Shown: positions 1 to 13,645, counted from the first letter of the stretch. The stretch is DNA of 64,000 nt from Moringa oleifera (GCA_021397835.1 JAJFZO010000609.1:5706001-5770000), one strand, 5' to 3'. Made by a program: numbers and translations. Notes: generated from the sequence alone by a model not told the origin.

Positions 1-1862
1 ATATGTGTTATATTAATTTTTGATAACGTTAATCGAAATTGTTTTATTATTTTTGATATTTTAATTTATATTGTTGTTTTTAAAATTTAATATCAAAATT
101 TTATTTTAAAATAAAAAATTAAAAATAGTAAACTTTTATTTAATTTTTAAATAAAGTGGGTAGGGGGTTGCCAAGCACTTTCTTGTGTGGAACAAATTAT
201 TATGTTATACAATCTCATGATACTGGGTGTCAATTGATTAACCTCAGTTTTGTCTCTAGGGATTCCTAATCTTTGATTAAATTATTATTTTTTATTACCT
301 TAAGTTCATTGGTTTCACGTTTCATAGTTTCTTTATGAGAGTGGGCTTTCTTCTTACTTATACCAATTGGATATAAAATTTGTCACTTGCGAAAAAAATT
401 TATTTTCAAAGAGTGGTTGGCAATTATTAACTTTTAAAAGAATTAGATATTTTATTTTATTTCTATAGAATAAATTTGGTTAGGTATAAGTTTAAAAATT
501 GTATATTTATATGAATAAATTTTGTTAGAGGAATATGTTCCTCCTTTTCATTCTTTAACTTTTTAAAATTATTTATTATATATAATTTAAAATTTAATTT
601 AATTTAAAATTAAAATAAATTTTAATTCACATGTATTTAAATTTAATATGTTTTGAAATAAAACACTAAAAAAAGTGACAAATTTTTTAGTTGCTAAGCT
701 TTGAAAATCCATCCCTAAAAGGTTAGCAACACCGAAATCCTTACTGCAAAGCAATTTAGCCACAAATTTTGAAATTTGTCACCAAAATAATGACAAACAT
801 AGCTCCATTGTTAAAAACAAAGATAAAAAAGTTTGTCATCGTCATTGTTCTAATGACAAGTTTGAAACATCTAACCATGGACCACTTTGATTTCATTGTT
901 AAGAAAAGACTAACAACAGCAAACTCGTCGTCGTTAAATTTTTTTAAAAATTTAAAAAATTATTTTATTTTTATTTTTATTTAATTTCATAATAATTTTT
1001 ATATGATCTAATTATAATTCATAAAACAACATATATTAACTTATAAAAAGTTAAAATTAAATCTAATTCAAATGATATATATATATATATATATATATCA
1101 GAAGTTGCTAATTGTTTAATTGTTTCAATTAACTAAATCTATCAAGTGATACTAAGAAGAAGTTAAAAGATTAGTAGCTCAATAATATTGCCTTCATCTG
1201 GTGGAAGTGCTTTAAAAAAAGTATGCTCATGCTCTATGACTCTATATTTTTACTTTAAACACACTTCCATAGTCTAGCGCTTACATTCTAAACGTTTTTC
1301 CATTGTCTTTCATTTTCATTCTGCATCTTTAATTAAGAGTATATATCTTACATGGCTACGTTGTTGACAGATAATCCATTACTAAAGTTATCGTGTTAAT
1401 AGTATAAGCCATCTTGAAAGCCAAATCTATATACGTGACACTTCTTCTCTTCACTTACTACCTTGTAGTAAAACTTAATGTAATCTATCTCACGAATTTT
1501 AAAAGATTCTCAACAAGAAAAAAATTTATCATGTAATTAATTAGCTAAACTAAATTAAATAAAAAACATGAATAAGATTATTCACTAAATATTGAAAAAA
1601 AAAACTTATATAAACTTGTTTAGTGCATGCATGGATGAACTCATCGGGATTGGGCTTTTTATGAGTCTGTTTAAAAAGTTCTATAAGAGTTGACTCTGAA
1701 CCAGATTCTTTCGCTTGCAAATAAAAATATATTAACGTAGTATTAGTAAGATCAGGTATCATTGTTATTCAAATTTATATAAATTCAATATCGCACATAC
1801 CAAAATTTAAAAATGCTCAGAGTTAAAGAATATGAATCTCCAAAGTGTCGAGAAGGACCATT
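1..1862. repeat. Duplicated non-coding segment, copy 1 (blocks A+B)
   Basis: This AT-rich segment has no convincing gene. Block A (about 1-1097) ends in an (AT)n tract near 1078-1098 and is repeated at about 2252-3427. Block B (about 1098-1862, starting at a CAATTAACTAAATC motif) is repeated at about 13970-14672, with small indels. Copy 1 is therefore uninterrupted, whereas copy 2 is split by the MULE. The open frames at 769-984 and 1550-1762 are short, low-complexity and not conserved in the second copy, so I do not call them genes. A sub-block at about 150-400 also resembles sequences at 35860-36070 and 36640-36850 downstream of the NLR gene. Confidence 0.8.
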
Positions 1863-2251
1863 GTGGGTGGTTCTATCCTTAATTCAATCACTCTTGAGTC
1901 TTTTTTTTTAATAATCAAGATGGTGATGTTGGATATCTAGTAATTGCGTTTTTTATTTCTTGACATTTTAATATAGCATTTGTCTATGCTACTGCCAAGA
2001 GTTAAGAGGAGGAGTGATATTCATTAAAAAATAAATTAATAGAAATGCACTTGTTAATTAATGAAGGAATTCTTAATCATCAAGTTTAGAGGAACAATGG
2101 CAAGTTTGTTCCTACCTTGTCAAAAGGGATCTATAGGACAAAGGATGGATGACAAATGGAGAGATTTAAATTTTGACCAGAAACTACTCTTTGTAAAACT
2201 AGTAGAAGGCATATAAAAGGGCAATAATTTATATCATTTTTTATTAAAAAT
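1863..2251. other. Spacer between duplicated segments, no gene seen
   Basis: About 390 bases of AT-rich DNA lie between the end of block B and the second copy of block A. I see no ORF, RNA gene or terminal repeats in it. Confidence 0.6.
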
Positions 2252-3427
2252 ATATGTGTTATATTGATTTTTGATAACGTTAATCGAAATTGTTTTATTA
2301 TTTTTGATATTTTAATTTATATTATTGTTTTTAAAATTAAATATCAAAATTTTATTTTAAAATAAAAAATTAAAAATAGTAAACTTTTATTTAATTTTTA
2401 AATAAAGTGGGTTGGGGGTTGCCAAGCACTTTCTTGTGTGGAACAAATTATTATGTTACCCAATTTCATGATAGAGGGTGTCAATTGATTAACCTCAGTT
2501 TTGTCTCTAGGGATTCCTAATCTTTGATTAAATTATTTTTTTATTACCTTAAGTTCATTGGTTTCAAGTTTCATAGTTTCTTTATGAGAGTGGGCTTTCT
2601 TCTTACTTATACCAATTGGGTATAAAATTTGTCACTTGCTAAAAAAATTTATTTTCAAAGAGTGGTTGGCAATTATTAACTTTGTCATTACCTTTTAAAA
2701 GAATTAGATATTTTATTTTATTTCTATCGAATAAATTTGGTTAGGGATAAGTTTAAATATTGTATATTTATATGAATAAATTTTGTTAGAGGATTATGTT
2801 CCACCTTTTCATTCTCTAACTTTTCTTTAAAAAAAATTTATTATATATGTATAATTTAAAATTTAATTTAACTTAAATTTAAAATAAATTTTAATTCACA
2901 TATATTTAAATTTAATATATTTTGAATTAAAACACTAAAAAAAAAAGAAGCTAAATTTTGGAAATAAATTTTTTCATCGCTAAGCTTTGAAAATCCATCT
3001 GTAAAAGGTTAGCAACAAATTGATGACGAAAAAAAATCAAACGACAAACTCCTTATCGCAAAACAGTTTAGCTATAAATTTTGAGATCTGTTACTAAAAT
3101 AACGACAAACATAAAGTTCTATTGTTAAAATTAAAAATAAACAAGTTGAAACATCGGGACGTCATCATTCTAATGGCAGGTTCAAAAAATCTAACGATGG
3201 ACCACTTTGATTTCATCATTAAGAAAAGACTAATAATGATAAACTTGTCATTGTCAAACTTTTTTAAGAATTAAAAAAAAATTATTTTTTATTTTTATTT
3301 AATTTTATAATAATTTTATGTGATTTAATTATAATATATAAAATAACACATATTAACTCATAAAAAGTTGAAATCACATCTAATTCAAATAATATATATA
3401 TATATATATATATATGAGAAGTTACTA
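2252..3427. repeat. Duplicated non-coding segment, copy 2, block A'
   Basis: Near-collinear second copy of 1-1097, including the GATAACGTTAATCGAAATTG start, the motif GCCAAGCACTTTCTTGTGTG and a terminal (AT)n tract at about 3394-3415. It stops matching copy 1 just after AGTTACTA at about 3427, and the continuation (block B') resumes only at about 13970. The break marks the MULE insertion point. Confidence 0.8.
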
Positions 3428-4333
3428 CATATTATATTAATTAAAAAAATTTTATATTTAGGACTCCGCACATACAATTTTATAAAAATAATTAATATTA
3501 TTAATTCATGTTTTTTGAGCGTTTTCTGAACAGTTTCGGATCAAGTTACCCTTAATAAAAAGCAACAATTACATTCCTACTCATCAAAAAGAATACCAAA
3601 AGTCAAACTAATATTTTCCTCCCATTCTCTAACATTGTCTTCATCTCTTCGCGTCTCTTGCAATCTCTCTCACTAGATATAAGTGATTTTGTGTTTATTT
3701 TTATAAATTAATTGTCCAAAAATATCGAGGAACTATCGAACGTATTAGAAATCTACAAAGGTATGTTTTAAAACGATTATTTCGGCATAAAGTTTCGATT
3801 TTTTGCATTTTAGGTACCCACGAACCAAATCTTCTTACGTCTGATTCTCCATTTTCTTTTGCATGTTTAATTTTAATTTTGTATATGGAAATTTGATGAA
3901 ATGCTTTTGTCATGTTTTAAATGATTTAAGTTGCATGATTGGATATATTGGTGTGCATTATTTTTATTTTTCTTTCAATACTTTGAAGTTGATTGATTTT
4001 TTTTTAGAATAGTGGGTATATTGGTATGTATTATGTGCGTGAACTGCGTTTTACTCCTTCATTTGTGATGTTTAACCTTAAATTTCACAAATGTTGCTAA
4101 CTTGGGTTTAAGTCATATGAATCTTAATGTATTATTAAAAATCATAATAACTTTTAAGAAATTGTTTTTTCTTTTATAAATTCGTAATTATGTCTTTTTT
4201 AGCATTGAGTTTTTATTTTAAACCTAACATGTTAAGTTTTGTAGTAAGTTTTATACTTGTATCAGCATCTTAAGTTTTTATATCAAATTTTTTAATTTCG
4301 TATCAACATTTTATTATTTTTTTTCCTGTACAG
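3428..4333. other. MULE left end and 5' flank of the Ulp1-type gene
   Basis: AT-rich sequence containing the element's left terminus and presumably the promoter and leader of the + strand gene. I see no ORF of its own; the minus-strand frame 3701-3913 is not supported by any recognisable domain. Confidence 0.5.
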
Positions 4334-5401
4334 ATGGATGTTATTAAGAAATATTTGATTCCTAAATAGAGTTGAAAGCTTTCAGCCAGAGTATTGAAGC
4401 ACTGTGATACTGATGTCGTATCAAATATAAAACGTGTTTTGAGTGACTCGCAAAGGTAGAAGTTCAATACGACTTGCCTTAGTCACTTCTTGGAAGTGAA
4501 TGAGGATTTCATATTTTCTAGCTTAATTTTCCACAATTTACTACTTTGACAGATTGAGCAACCTAATGATGAAGAAATGTGGTTTCGACGTGGGAAGCAC
4601 AAAGTACATTTTGGTAAGGAAGAATTTTGTTTAATCACTGGGTTGAGATTTGGAGAGCTACCAGACACAAATTTGATTGCACTAAATCAGTTTGGCATCC
4701 ATGTTAAGTATTTCGATGGGAAGAACAAGGTTACCACTAGTTTTGTTAAGACAAGACTACTTGAAGGAGAATTTGATGAAGATTCCGATGATGCAGTAAA
4801 ACTTGCGTTGGTTTACTTACTCAATGCCTTCATCAAAGGCAGTGATGAGCGACAACACATCATCTAGTGGCATTTTCACCTTGTTGATAACTTAAAAGCA
4901 TTCAATAGCTTTCCATGGGGTACCTTATTGTATTGTAACTCATTGACGTATTTCAAAAAGGCTCTAACCACTCGAAATACTCAACATGGAGAATTATCAT
5001 ACAACATATTTGGTTTTGTATGGGCACTACAGGTATTAAACTTGTTGGTGTCTATTTTTATTTATTTTTATGTTTTTATTTACTTTTTCAAAGACTTTGC
5101 AACACCTAACTTATCTTTTTATTATAAGATTTTTCCATTTGAGGTGACACTTAGCACAAAGCAGCATGCCACATGAATAGTAACATCACAATTACCTAGA
5201 ATTTGTTGGTGGAAATTTGATCATAAGCCACACAGTGGCCACTGTAAGAGGATTTTTACAAACAAGGTACGTTTAAATTTATATCATTGTTGATTGAATT
5301 CATATGTAATATACTATTTTATTGCATCATTCATACTATCGTGACAACACTTAGAAATCATTATAACAATAGTGAAGTCTTTATTTTTTTTACATAATTT
5401 T

Positions 5402-5560
5402 GTCAAGATTTATCATTTTCGTACTAAGATTTACCATTTTGTGCCAATATTCACCATTTTCGTGCCAACATTCACCATTTTCGTGCCAATATTCACCATT
5501 TTGTGCCAATATTCACCATGTTCGTGCCAAGTTTTACTATTTACGTGACGTATTTTAAAG
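5402..5560 (+). repeat. ~23-bp tandem repeat in an intron of the MULE Ulp1 gene
   Basis: About seven imperfect copies of a unit reading roughly TTCACCATTTTCGTGCCAA, with a period of 22-24 bases. The same CGTGCCAA/CGTGTCAAG core recurs at 7160-7640, and TCACGA-type variants recur at 8940-9060 and 12100-12480, all non-coding parts of the same MULE. Confidence 0.8.
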
Positions 5561-7159
5561 TTTAAATTCATTTCAATTTAGAATTTCGTGACACCATTTG
5601 CACATTTTTAGTTATATTTTTTATAATTGTAAAATTATTAATATGTAAATAATTTTATTTAGAAAAATTATTATTTGAATTAACATTTGATTATTGTTTT
5701 ACATGGTAGTGAAGGTCAAACTTGATCCGACTCCCACTGAATGTGAAGCCTCATATTACCTCTATATCTTGGTGCAACAAAACAGCATCGGCTCAATAAG
5801 CATAGCAATGCTTTAACCAGTGAAGATGATGAGAATTTCATGGCTAAAAGAAGAAAAAATCCTGCAAAATTGCCTGTGGCTTTATCAAAGGTAGATAATA
5901 TATACAAAACCTTATAATATTTAATCAATATTAAGTTACATGTTAATATATATATGCATATTATGTTTTCATTATTTAATTTTTTAATTGATGACTAATT
6001 AATTTGTTTGATCGATGATTAAATGTAGCGACGATCTAGACACAATACTACTTCACGACTAAGAGATGAGGATGAGGTTGAGGTTGAGGATATAGAGGGA
6101 GATGGAAGGGAGGATGTTGGAGGAGAAAAAGAGGAGAGGATACATACAGATTTGAGGGAGGAGGTTAGGACAGAGAATACGAGAATGAGAACTGCAGCTA
6201 TGGGTGAAGAATCCCAAGTTGAAAGATCACAAACTAAGAGCGTAGAGAAAGATATTGAGATTTATGTTTGTCTCGATAACTTAGAGGCGAAGGTAAATCT
6301 CATAAATCCAAGAATATTGAGTAATCACGTCGAGCTTATGACTGCCATATACTTTATCAAACAAACACTTTGACAAGTTATCTTCTCTTATCGAGATCCT
6401 ACATGCACTGAAATTGACACACGCCAAAATGAGATAATTTTATATTTATTTCAGTACAAGATCATAAGTTTCGTTACAAGATAATTCATTGCAAAATTAA
6501 CTTTTCATCACAAGATTATACTAAAATCGTTTTAATAATAATTCATTATAGAATTAAGTTTCGTTACAATATATTTGTTTATTATCTCTTGTAGGTTGGT
6601 GATGATGTAACTTCCAATGCACACCCTTCAGCTGCTCATGGCCAATATTCTCAGGAACATATTAATGTAAGTGAGGTTAGGGGTGAGGAAGTAGGGGATG
6701 GAGATGGAGCCATTGAGGCTAAAAAAGAGGTTGTGGTAGGCTTAGCGGACTTAGCGACCATTCCACCAAAAGAAGATAATATGGTACTTGTTTGTAGGAC
6801 TCGTAAGCGGTCTAGACAGCTGTGTAGTCCATACATCGACTCCACTAAACATAAGCGTGCTAGGTCCAAGCAAATGATTGATTTAAAGTTGCAGCTAGAT
6901 GAAGACATATGCAATAAATATGAAGTGTTTATGAAGGGATCATCAATGTTATAGTCAGTTAACTTATGTATAATTTTTTTAATATATCATATATTTTCTT
7001 TATAAATATCATATAAATAACAAACTAACTTCTGTAATGCAGTCGCAATATACATATTGGTTATTCTATCAGTGTCAAGTGGTTTCGCACATTTGAGCTT
7101 AATGATCAATGGATCGATGATTCAGTATGTCACTATTATACTAAATCATGTCTAATTTA

Positions 7160-7640
7160 TATGGTTTATACCTAGGTGTAATATTTTGTATCAAATATTG
7201 GGATTGACGCCTATGTTATATGCTTCCGTATCAAATATTATGTTTCGTGTCTAGGTTATATGCTTTCGTATTAAGTATTATGATTCGTGTCCAGTTATAT
7301 GATTTTGTATCAAGTATTATAATTCATGTTTCATTTTATATAATTTTATATGTAGTTATTTTCGTGTCAAGTATTATGATTCGTGCATAGATTGCATCAT
7401 TTTGTGTCAAGATTTCGTATCAAGTATTATGATTCGTGCATAGATTGCATCATTTCATTTGAAGATTTCATGTCAAGTATTATGATTCGTGCCTAGATTG
7501 TATCATTTCGTGTCAAGATTCTATGTCAAGTATTATGATTCGTGCTTAGATTGCATTTTTTCGTGTCAAGTATTATGATTCGTGCCTAGATTACATCATT
7601 TTGTGCCAAAGTTATATAATTTCATATCAAGTATCATGAC
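7160..7640 (+). repeat. Degenerate CGTGTCAAG repeat array in a MULE intron
   Basis: Repeated units built from TTCGTGTCAAG, TATTATGATTCGTGCCTAG and ATTGCATCATTT with irregular spacing of about 35-60 bases. The array lies between exons of the DUF1985-Ulp1 gene. Confidence 0.75.
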
Positions 7641-8626
7641 TTTTGTTTATATTTAATTTTTTGTGACATTTTCACTTGGTTTTTGCAGCACATTGATGCT
7701 TATTTGTACATTCTAAGAAAACAACAGAAAGGGTTTTCAAATGTATATAAGCAGGAGGTATGCATTTGTGACCCTTTACTTTATGTAAGTTTTAATAATT
7801 TTCTTTGGTCTTTTCTGATTACACTACTTTTTGTTTGTTGTTTGACAATCTTTTTCATTTTTTTTCTAAATGGTTTTGCAGATATATATTTTTTTCATAT
7901 ATATAATAAGTACCAAGTAGATGTAGATGTTGATGGTCCTTCAACAAACTCACAATGGGACACCCACCAATGAGACGATGGTCTTCTGGAGCGTGTGCGC
8001 GGAACATTTTGTGATATGGCACACTGTCAATAAGGTAAAAAAAAATTATCTTCATCACTTTAAATAATTCATTTTAACAATATTTCATTTCACTGAAATA
8101 TGAGCAATTTCAGCTGTTAGTGCCATGCCATATTAGTGGAGCACATTGGCTTGTTGTCATCATCGATCTGCAAAAATTTAATTTGCACATTTATGACTCG
8201 TTTTGATAACATGTGCCACCAGAAGCGCGAATTCGACAGCAAAATTGTTTCAGATTCATGCTTCCTAGTTTTTTGTCAAGTAAGAGTTACTTCATCGCCA
8301 AACCTGATGTCGCAACTCCTACAGTTCCATTATCATGCACATTACATCCAAAATCTCAAGTCCTTCAGCAAAAAACATCGTAAGTTTTAGTCATATCAAT
8401 TTATTTACATTTTTAATGTTATCAATTTTTTAACACATGCTAATTGGCATACTTTCTTCTTTTTTTATGTAGTGGTAATTGCGACCCTCATATGCTATAT
8501 GCCATAGAGTATTTATTAGCTGGTAAGCCACCAAAGTACATCAATACTCAAATGCTAAAAATTAGAAAGCACATGACTATTTATGTATTTACTAACTTAA
8601 CTGAGGAGATCGATGACTTACCATGA

Positions 8627-9331
8627 TAGCCCACATATTATTTTTCATATAGTTATTTTGTATTATATGTTTGTATGTATATTTTATGTATAGAAAGCAA
8701 TATTGAATGATAGTAATTATTATATGATTTATATAAAAGATGTTACAAAATTAGACCAATCTTACATTTAAAATAAGAAAGAATGAGATAGGAGTAATTA
8801 TGATAAGATTTTAACTAAAAGATGTTATGAAATTAAGCAAATCTTATGTTTAAACCAAGAAGAAACGAAATAAAAGTAATAATGATAAGATTTTAACTAA
8901 AACATATTACAAAACTTAGACAACATGATAATAAAAAAATAATAAACAAGATGTCACAAAATCAGACAATATGATACGATTTCTATCAAAATGATGGTAC
9001 GAGTTACTAACAATCATCATACGATTTTATCAAAAAGATGTCACGATATATAAGACTTCTCACGTTAATGGGATAAGTTATTATCATATAATTCTGGTAT
9101 ACTCTTACATGCATTACTTATGATAATCTCAAATACATGATAAGTCAACGGTATCAAAAGATAACAAATCAATAGTTTGTTTCTCAATTATACAATAAAT
9201 CAACAATAATAAAAATATTATATATATCATAAGTCAATGATATTATTATCAATTATAGATAAACAAGGGGTAGTAGTGCAAATCTGTGAGTTATGTCCAA
9301 CCACACTACCATTGTAATATTTACGTTGCAA
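8627..9331. other. Spacer between the convergent MULE genes
   Basis: AT-rich spacer of about 700 bases between the two stop codons. It contains several copies of an AAGATGTCACAAAATC/TCACGATAT motif related to the CGTG-type repeats elsewhere in the element. It must hold both 3' ends; I cannot place polyadenylation signals with confidence. Confidence 0.5.
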
Positions 9332-11951
9332 CTATTTAAACACATTCGCTGATTGAGATTGACTTCCTTGATCATGATATTGTGGGTTTGAACATGTCAA
9401 CCGATTGTGTCTATATTGGTTGTACCTAGAACATTTCTTTTATCGTGTTCTTTTCCCACTAGAGGGTATTCTTTGTTTTTTTGGACGACCTACATGCTTA
9501 CCATTATTTGACGGTAATACAACAATATTTTTGACGTCTTCAGGCACATTCCAATCAGACTTGTCACCTACTGGATAGATTGGCTCAATGTATGCTGCTA
9601 CTAAGTGCTCTTACTTGTAATAATCAGAGCAAAGCGTTATAAAATCAATATTATGCTCCCTGTAAAAAAATGAAAAATAACGAAGTTATTAAAATAATAA
9701 TGAAAAATAAAAAAATATTATCAACAAACAATAAATATCACTTGGATGCAGCTAATGCATGTGCACATGGCAACAAATCAATCTGAAACTCCCTACAAAT
9801 GCAAGTACATTCAATGAGGTTAACAACCACCTCTTTATCCTTGTGCTTGACTACAAATACATTCCAATCAATGTTAAAAGCGGTCATTTGTAATGAAACT
9901 TTTTGTCTTTCATTCATCAAACAGTGGACTCATTCAGTTAATTGTGCTTTCCAAATCTTAGCTTTCTTGTGCTTATCATAAAACTAATGTTGCATCATAT
10001 CTCTAATGAATTCTAATAAAGCCATGATGGGTAACTCGCAAGCAAATCGAAGACATGAATTCAAGCTTTCAGTAATATTAGTGGTCATGAGTTGGTATCA
10101 TCTTCAAGGGCAATACACACGTGACCATTTCCTCAGACCTTCTTTCATTATATATTCAAATACTTGAGGGCGATTAGCTTGCAATTCAGTCATAAATTGA
10201 CTAAATTCAGACTCTCGATATGCCCTTGCTGCACTATAGAATATCTTGGACACTTCTTCTCTCTTGAATTTATTTTTTATATTTTGGGCCATATGCCAAG
10301 AACATAATCCATGACAAGAATTGGGGAAGACTTTTACAATGGCCTTTGCAATACTAACATGACAATCCGATATAATAACCAAATCATCAACATGACCAAT
10401 AGTTTCCTTTAATTATTTTAAAAACCACTCCTAAGCCTCATAGTTTTCCAAGTCACCATAACCAAATGCTAGTGGATATATTTGTTCATTTCCACCCTTG
10501 CACACGGCTACAAACATAACACCATGTAATCTTCTTTTTAAGTAAGTGACATCAATAGCGATAACTGGTCTAATCACTGAATGGAACCCCCTTAATGATT
10601 GTCTAAGAGCTACAAAGAAATACTTAAATCGATTACTCTCATCTTCTATGCATATGTGAGCCTTAGTTCCTAGATTAACTATTTTCAACATGTGACAATA
10701 TGATGGTAATTATTGGTATGACTCAACTGGGTCACCATAAGTAAGAGACAATGTGTATTCTTTCACCTTTCAAGTTTTGCTATATAAAATTTGTATGCCA
10801 TATAATTTTTTCATGTCACTTATGTTATCTTTTGGTTTAATAATTCTAGCATTAGTGGATAACTGCTAGATAATAATTTCTCCAATAATGGTAGAACTTG
10901 CTTGTCGATGTCATTGATGCAACTTCTCAATTGTGCAAGTGTGGGTCAAATCACAATGTCTACTTTGAAAAAATTGTCCTTGTGCAACTTTCACAGCACG
11001 GACCTTCCATGCACAATTTTCTTCTCTACAAGTAATTTCAAATATTGATTTGTTAGATTTAGTGACTTTAAATTCAAAGTTCTCAGTCAATGCATATAAA
11101 CCCAAAAATTGCTTCAACTCTTTCTTATTTGAGAAAAATTGACCTCTAATAAGGGTGTTAGTCGGAGTCATTGATTCCATGGTAGAAGCTAGAATAATAT
11201 AATGTAATTCAGCACCCAACACACTATACCTCTTATTAACACCATCACTTTTATTTTTGTGTGCTTCAAGGCATGCAGGTGGCACATAAGGTGAGATTGA
11301 ACGTAGTACAAAAGGCAAGTTCTCATCATTAAGCTCAACTTCCATAATGGGTTCACATTGCTCTTCTTTGATAGGTTGAGTGGGTTCAATATCTGGGACT
11401 GGATACTCATACCCAACATTATAGTCCATCGACTCATCTAAGTTGATTTCATCAGTATTCTGAGTGTTAGGAGGAGTCTCATTATGGAATAATAGTTCCA
11501 TGCCCAAATTTTTACCTTGAACAATTGGATGGATCTATACATTGGGGATTGCATTTGTAACCTCATTGCTCTCAATACAAGAGTTCAACTGATTGATTTG
11601 TTTTGAATTTTCACCTTCACATATACCATGTGTATTCTCAACATTATGTCGCTCCACCAAATCCACAATTATATGGGGTACTATGTTATCATCATACAAC
11701 ATGAACTCAACATCATCATCATTCACTAACTCAATTTTCATGACAGTTTCCTCGGACCTCACTATGATGTGCAGTATAACATCATAATTAGAGAAATCAG
11801 TATCAATGCAAGATTTAATTAAACCCAATAACTGTGCATGTGTCAAATCCTTTTGAACAACATAACCTTGAGTTTTGATAATCCTACCAGTATACTCAAA
11901 ACTTCCTCTTGACTCGGACCACCCACTATTCTAGGTTACAATAACACGCAT
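9332..11951 (-). pseudogene. MuDR/MURA-type transposase of the MULE, interrupted
   Basis: Read on the minus strand from ATG 11951 to TAG 9332-9334. In order: an N-terminal acidic region; a MuDR DNA-binding-like domain (RGQFFSNKKELKQFLGLYA, then CREENCAWKVRAVK) at about 10980-11170; the MULE transposase core with AIDVTYLKRRLHGVMFVAVC and PLAFGYGDLENYEA at about 10440-10580; IISDCH and HGLCSWHMAQNIK at about 10260-10380; a SWIM zinc finger CTCICREFQIDLLPCAHALA at about 9740-9810; and a C-terminal zinc-knuckle-like tail (VGRPKKQRIPSSGK) near 9450. Two stops interrupt the core at about 10433 and 10410, and another lies near 11934. The enzyme would catalyse cut-and-paste transposition of the element. 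It converges with the Ulp1 gene. Confidence 0.85.
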
Positions 11952-12059
11952 TCTGCAATGACCATGAAAATATTTCAAAAAAAGAAGCAACAGTTTCAGA
12001 AAGAAAAACAAAACTAAAGTTCAGTAAATAAATAATGATTTAGATAAATAAGCAACGAT

Positions 12060-12480
12060 ATTATCTTATGTATCGATTTCATTAAAAAATATCAATTGTG
12101 AATGAAGTCACGATGATTCACAAGATGGCACGAATTTGGTGACTAAGTCATGATTTAATCAAACATAGTATGATTTTTTGTCTATGTCATGAAATAAGTA
12201 ATAATATTATCTCATGTATCAATTTCATTAAAAATATCAATTGTGAATGAAGTCACGATGGTTCACAAGATGGCACGAATTTGGTGACTAAGTCACGATT
12301 TAATCAAACATAGCACGATTCTTTGTTAATGTCACGAAATAAGCAACAATGTTATCTCATATATCAATTTCATTAAAGAATATCAATTGTGAATGAAGTC
12401 ACAATGGTTCACAAGATGACATGAATTTGGTGACTAAGTCACGATTTATTCAAATATAGTACGATCCTCTGTACATGTTA
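12060..12480 (+). repeat. ~146-bp tandem repeat, three copies
   Basis: Three direct copies with starts of the ATCAATTGTGAATGAAGTCA segment at 12091, 12236 and 12382 (spacing 145 and 146). Each unit carries several TCACGA/CACGAAAT motifs. It lies upstream of the transposase start. Confidence 0.9.
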
Positions 12481-12510
12481 TGATATGCATGATATATCAC
12501 GATTATTCTT

Positions 12511-13645
12511 TTCAAACACATAAAATCTTGGCAGTGTTAAGATACATTATCTTTCAAATACATACTTGTTAGTCCATTGACCCCCCCGAACACTTTTTGC
12601 TTTTAAAGAACAATGTGTTACCAAAAACACGAGCTTGGTTGTGTAAATCTTAGATACAACATGAAAAGAACTTTCAAACATATAAAATCTTGGCAGTGTT
12701 ATGATACATTATCTTTCAAATACATACTCGTTAGTCCATTGAACCACCCGAATACTTTTTACTTTTGAAGAACAATGTGTTACCAAAAACACGAGCTTGG
12801 TTGTATAAATCTTAGACACAACATGAAGAGAATTTTCAAACACATAAAATCTTGGCAGTGTTAAGATACATTATCTTTCAAATACACACTTGTTAGTCCA
12901 TTGACCCACCCGAACACTTTTTGCTTTTAAAGAACAATGTGTTACCAAAAACATGAGTTTGATTGTGTAAATCTTAGATATAACGTGAAGAAAACTTTCA
13001 GACACATAAAATCTTGACAGTGTTAAGATACATTATCTTTCAAATATGTACTTGTTAGTCTATTGACCCACCCGAACACTTTTTGCTTTTGAAGAACAAT
13101 GTGTTATCAAAAACATGAGCTTGATTGTGTAAATCTTAGATACAATGTGAAGATAACTTTTAAACACATAAAATTTTGAGAGTGTTAAAATAAATTATCT
13201 TTCAAATACATACTTGTTAGCCTATTAACCCACCCGAACACTTTTTGCTTTTGAAGAACAATGTATTACCAAAAACACGAGCTTGGTTGTGTAAATCTTA
13301 GATACAACGTGAAGAGAACTTTCAAACATATAAAATCTTGACAGTATTAAGATATATTATCTTTCAATTACATATTTGTTAGTCTATTGACCCACCCGAA
13401 CACTTTTTGCTTTTAAAAAACAATATGTTACTAAAAACATGAACTTGATTGTGTAAATCTTAGATATAACGTGAAGAGAACTTTCAAACACATAAAAATC
13501 TTTGCAGTATTAAGATACATTATCTTTTAAATACATACCTGTTAGTCTCTTAACCCATCTTAACACTTTTCACTTTTGAAGAATCATTTGTTACCAAAAA
13601 CACGAGCTTGGTTGTGTAAATTTTAAATATAACGTGAAGAGAACT
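12511..13645 (+). repeat. 162-bp tandem repeat array, seven copies
   Basis: Seven direct copies of a unit beginning TTCAAACACATAAAATCTTG, starting at 12511, 12673, 12835, 12997, 13159, 13321 and 13483. The spacing is 162 bases each time, with point differences only. The array ends at about 13645, shortly before the right end of the MULE, so it is subterminal. The regular period without indels suggests recent expansion by unequal exchange or slippage. Confidence 0.93.

Larger units (their letters stand above)
4334..8626 (+). pseudogene. DUF1985-Ulp1 (Peptidase_C48-like) protein of the MULE, decayed
   Basis: Multi-exon gene read across ATG 4334 to stop 8624-8626. The N-terminal DUF1985-like region includes FGKEEFCLITGLRFGELPD at about 4610-4665 and WHFHLVDNLKAFNSFPWGTL at about 4869-4928. 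The middle part (about 6050-6370 and 6600-6950) is acidic and low-complexity with a KRS/KHKRARSK basic stretch, possibly nuclear targeting. The C-terminal protease half has the His box AHWLVVIIDLQKFNLHIYDS near 8139-8200 (catalytic His and following Asp) and the Cys box SGNCDPHMLYAIEYLLAG near 8471-8524, where the usual D-C-G is N-C-D. Stops are present (for example TAG at about 4367, TGA after the His box at about 8203). Ulp1 enzymes cleave SUMO and SUMO conjugates; here activity is doubtful. Introns hold short CGTG-rich repeats. Confidence 0.7.

Noticed and set aside
769..984. 71-codon ORF in the duplicated segment
   Set aside because: The frame is not maintained in the copy at about 3030-3290, so it is not under coding constraint.
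12511..13645. CRISPR-like regular array
   Set aside because: The units are contiguous 162-bp tandem copies with no unique spacers, in plant DNA inside a transposon.
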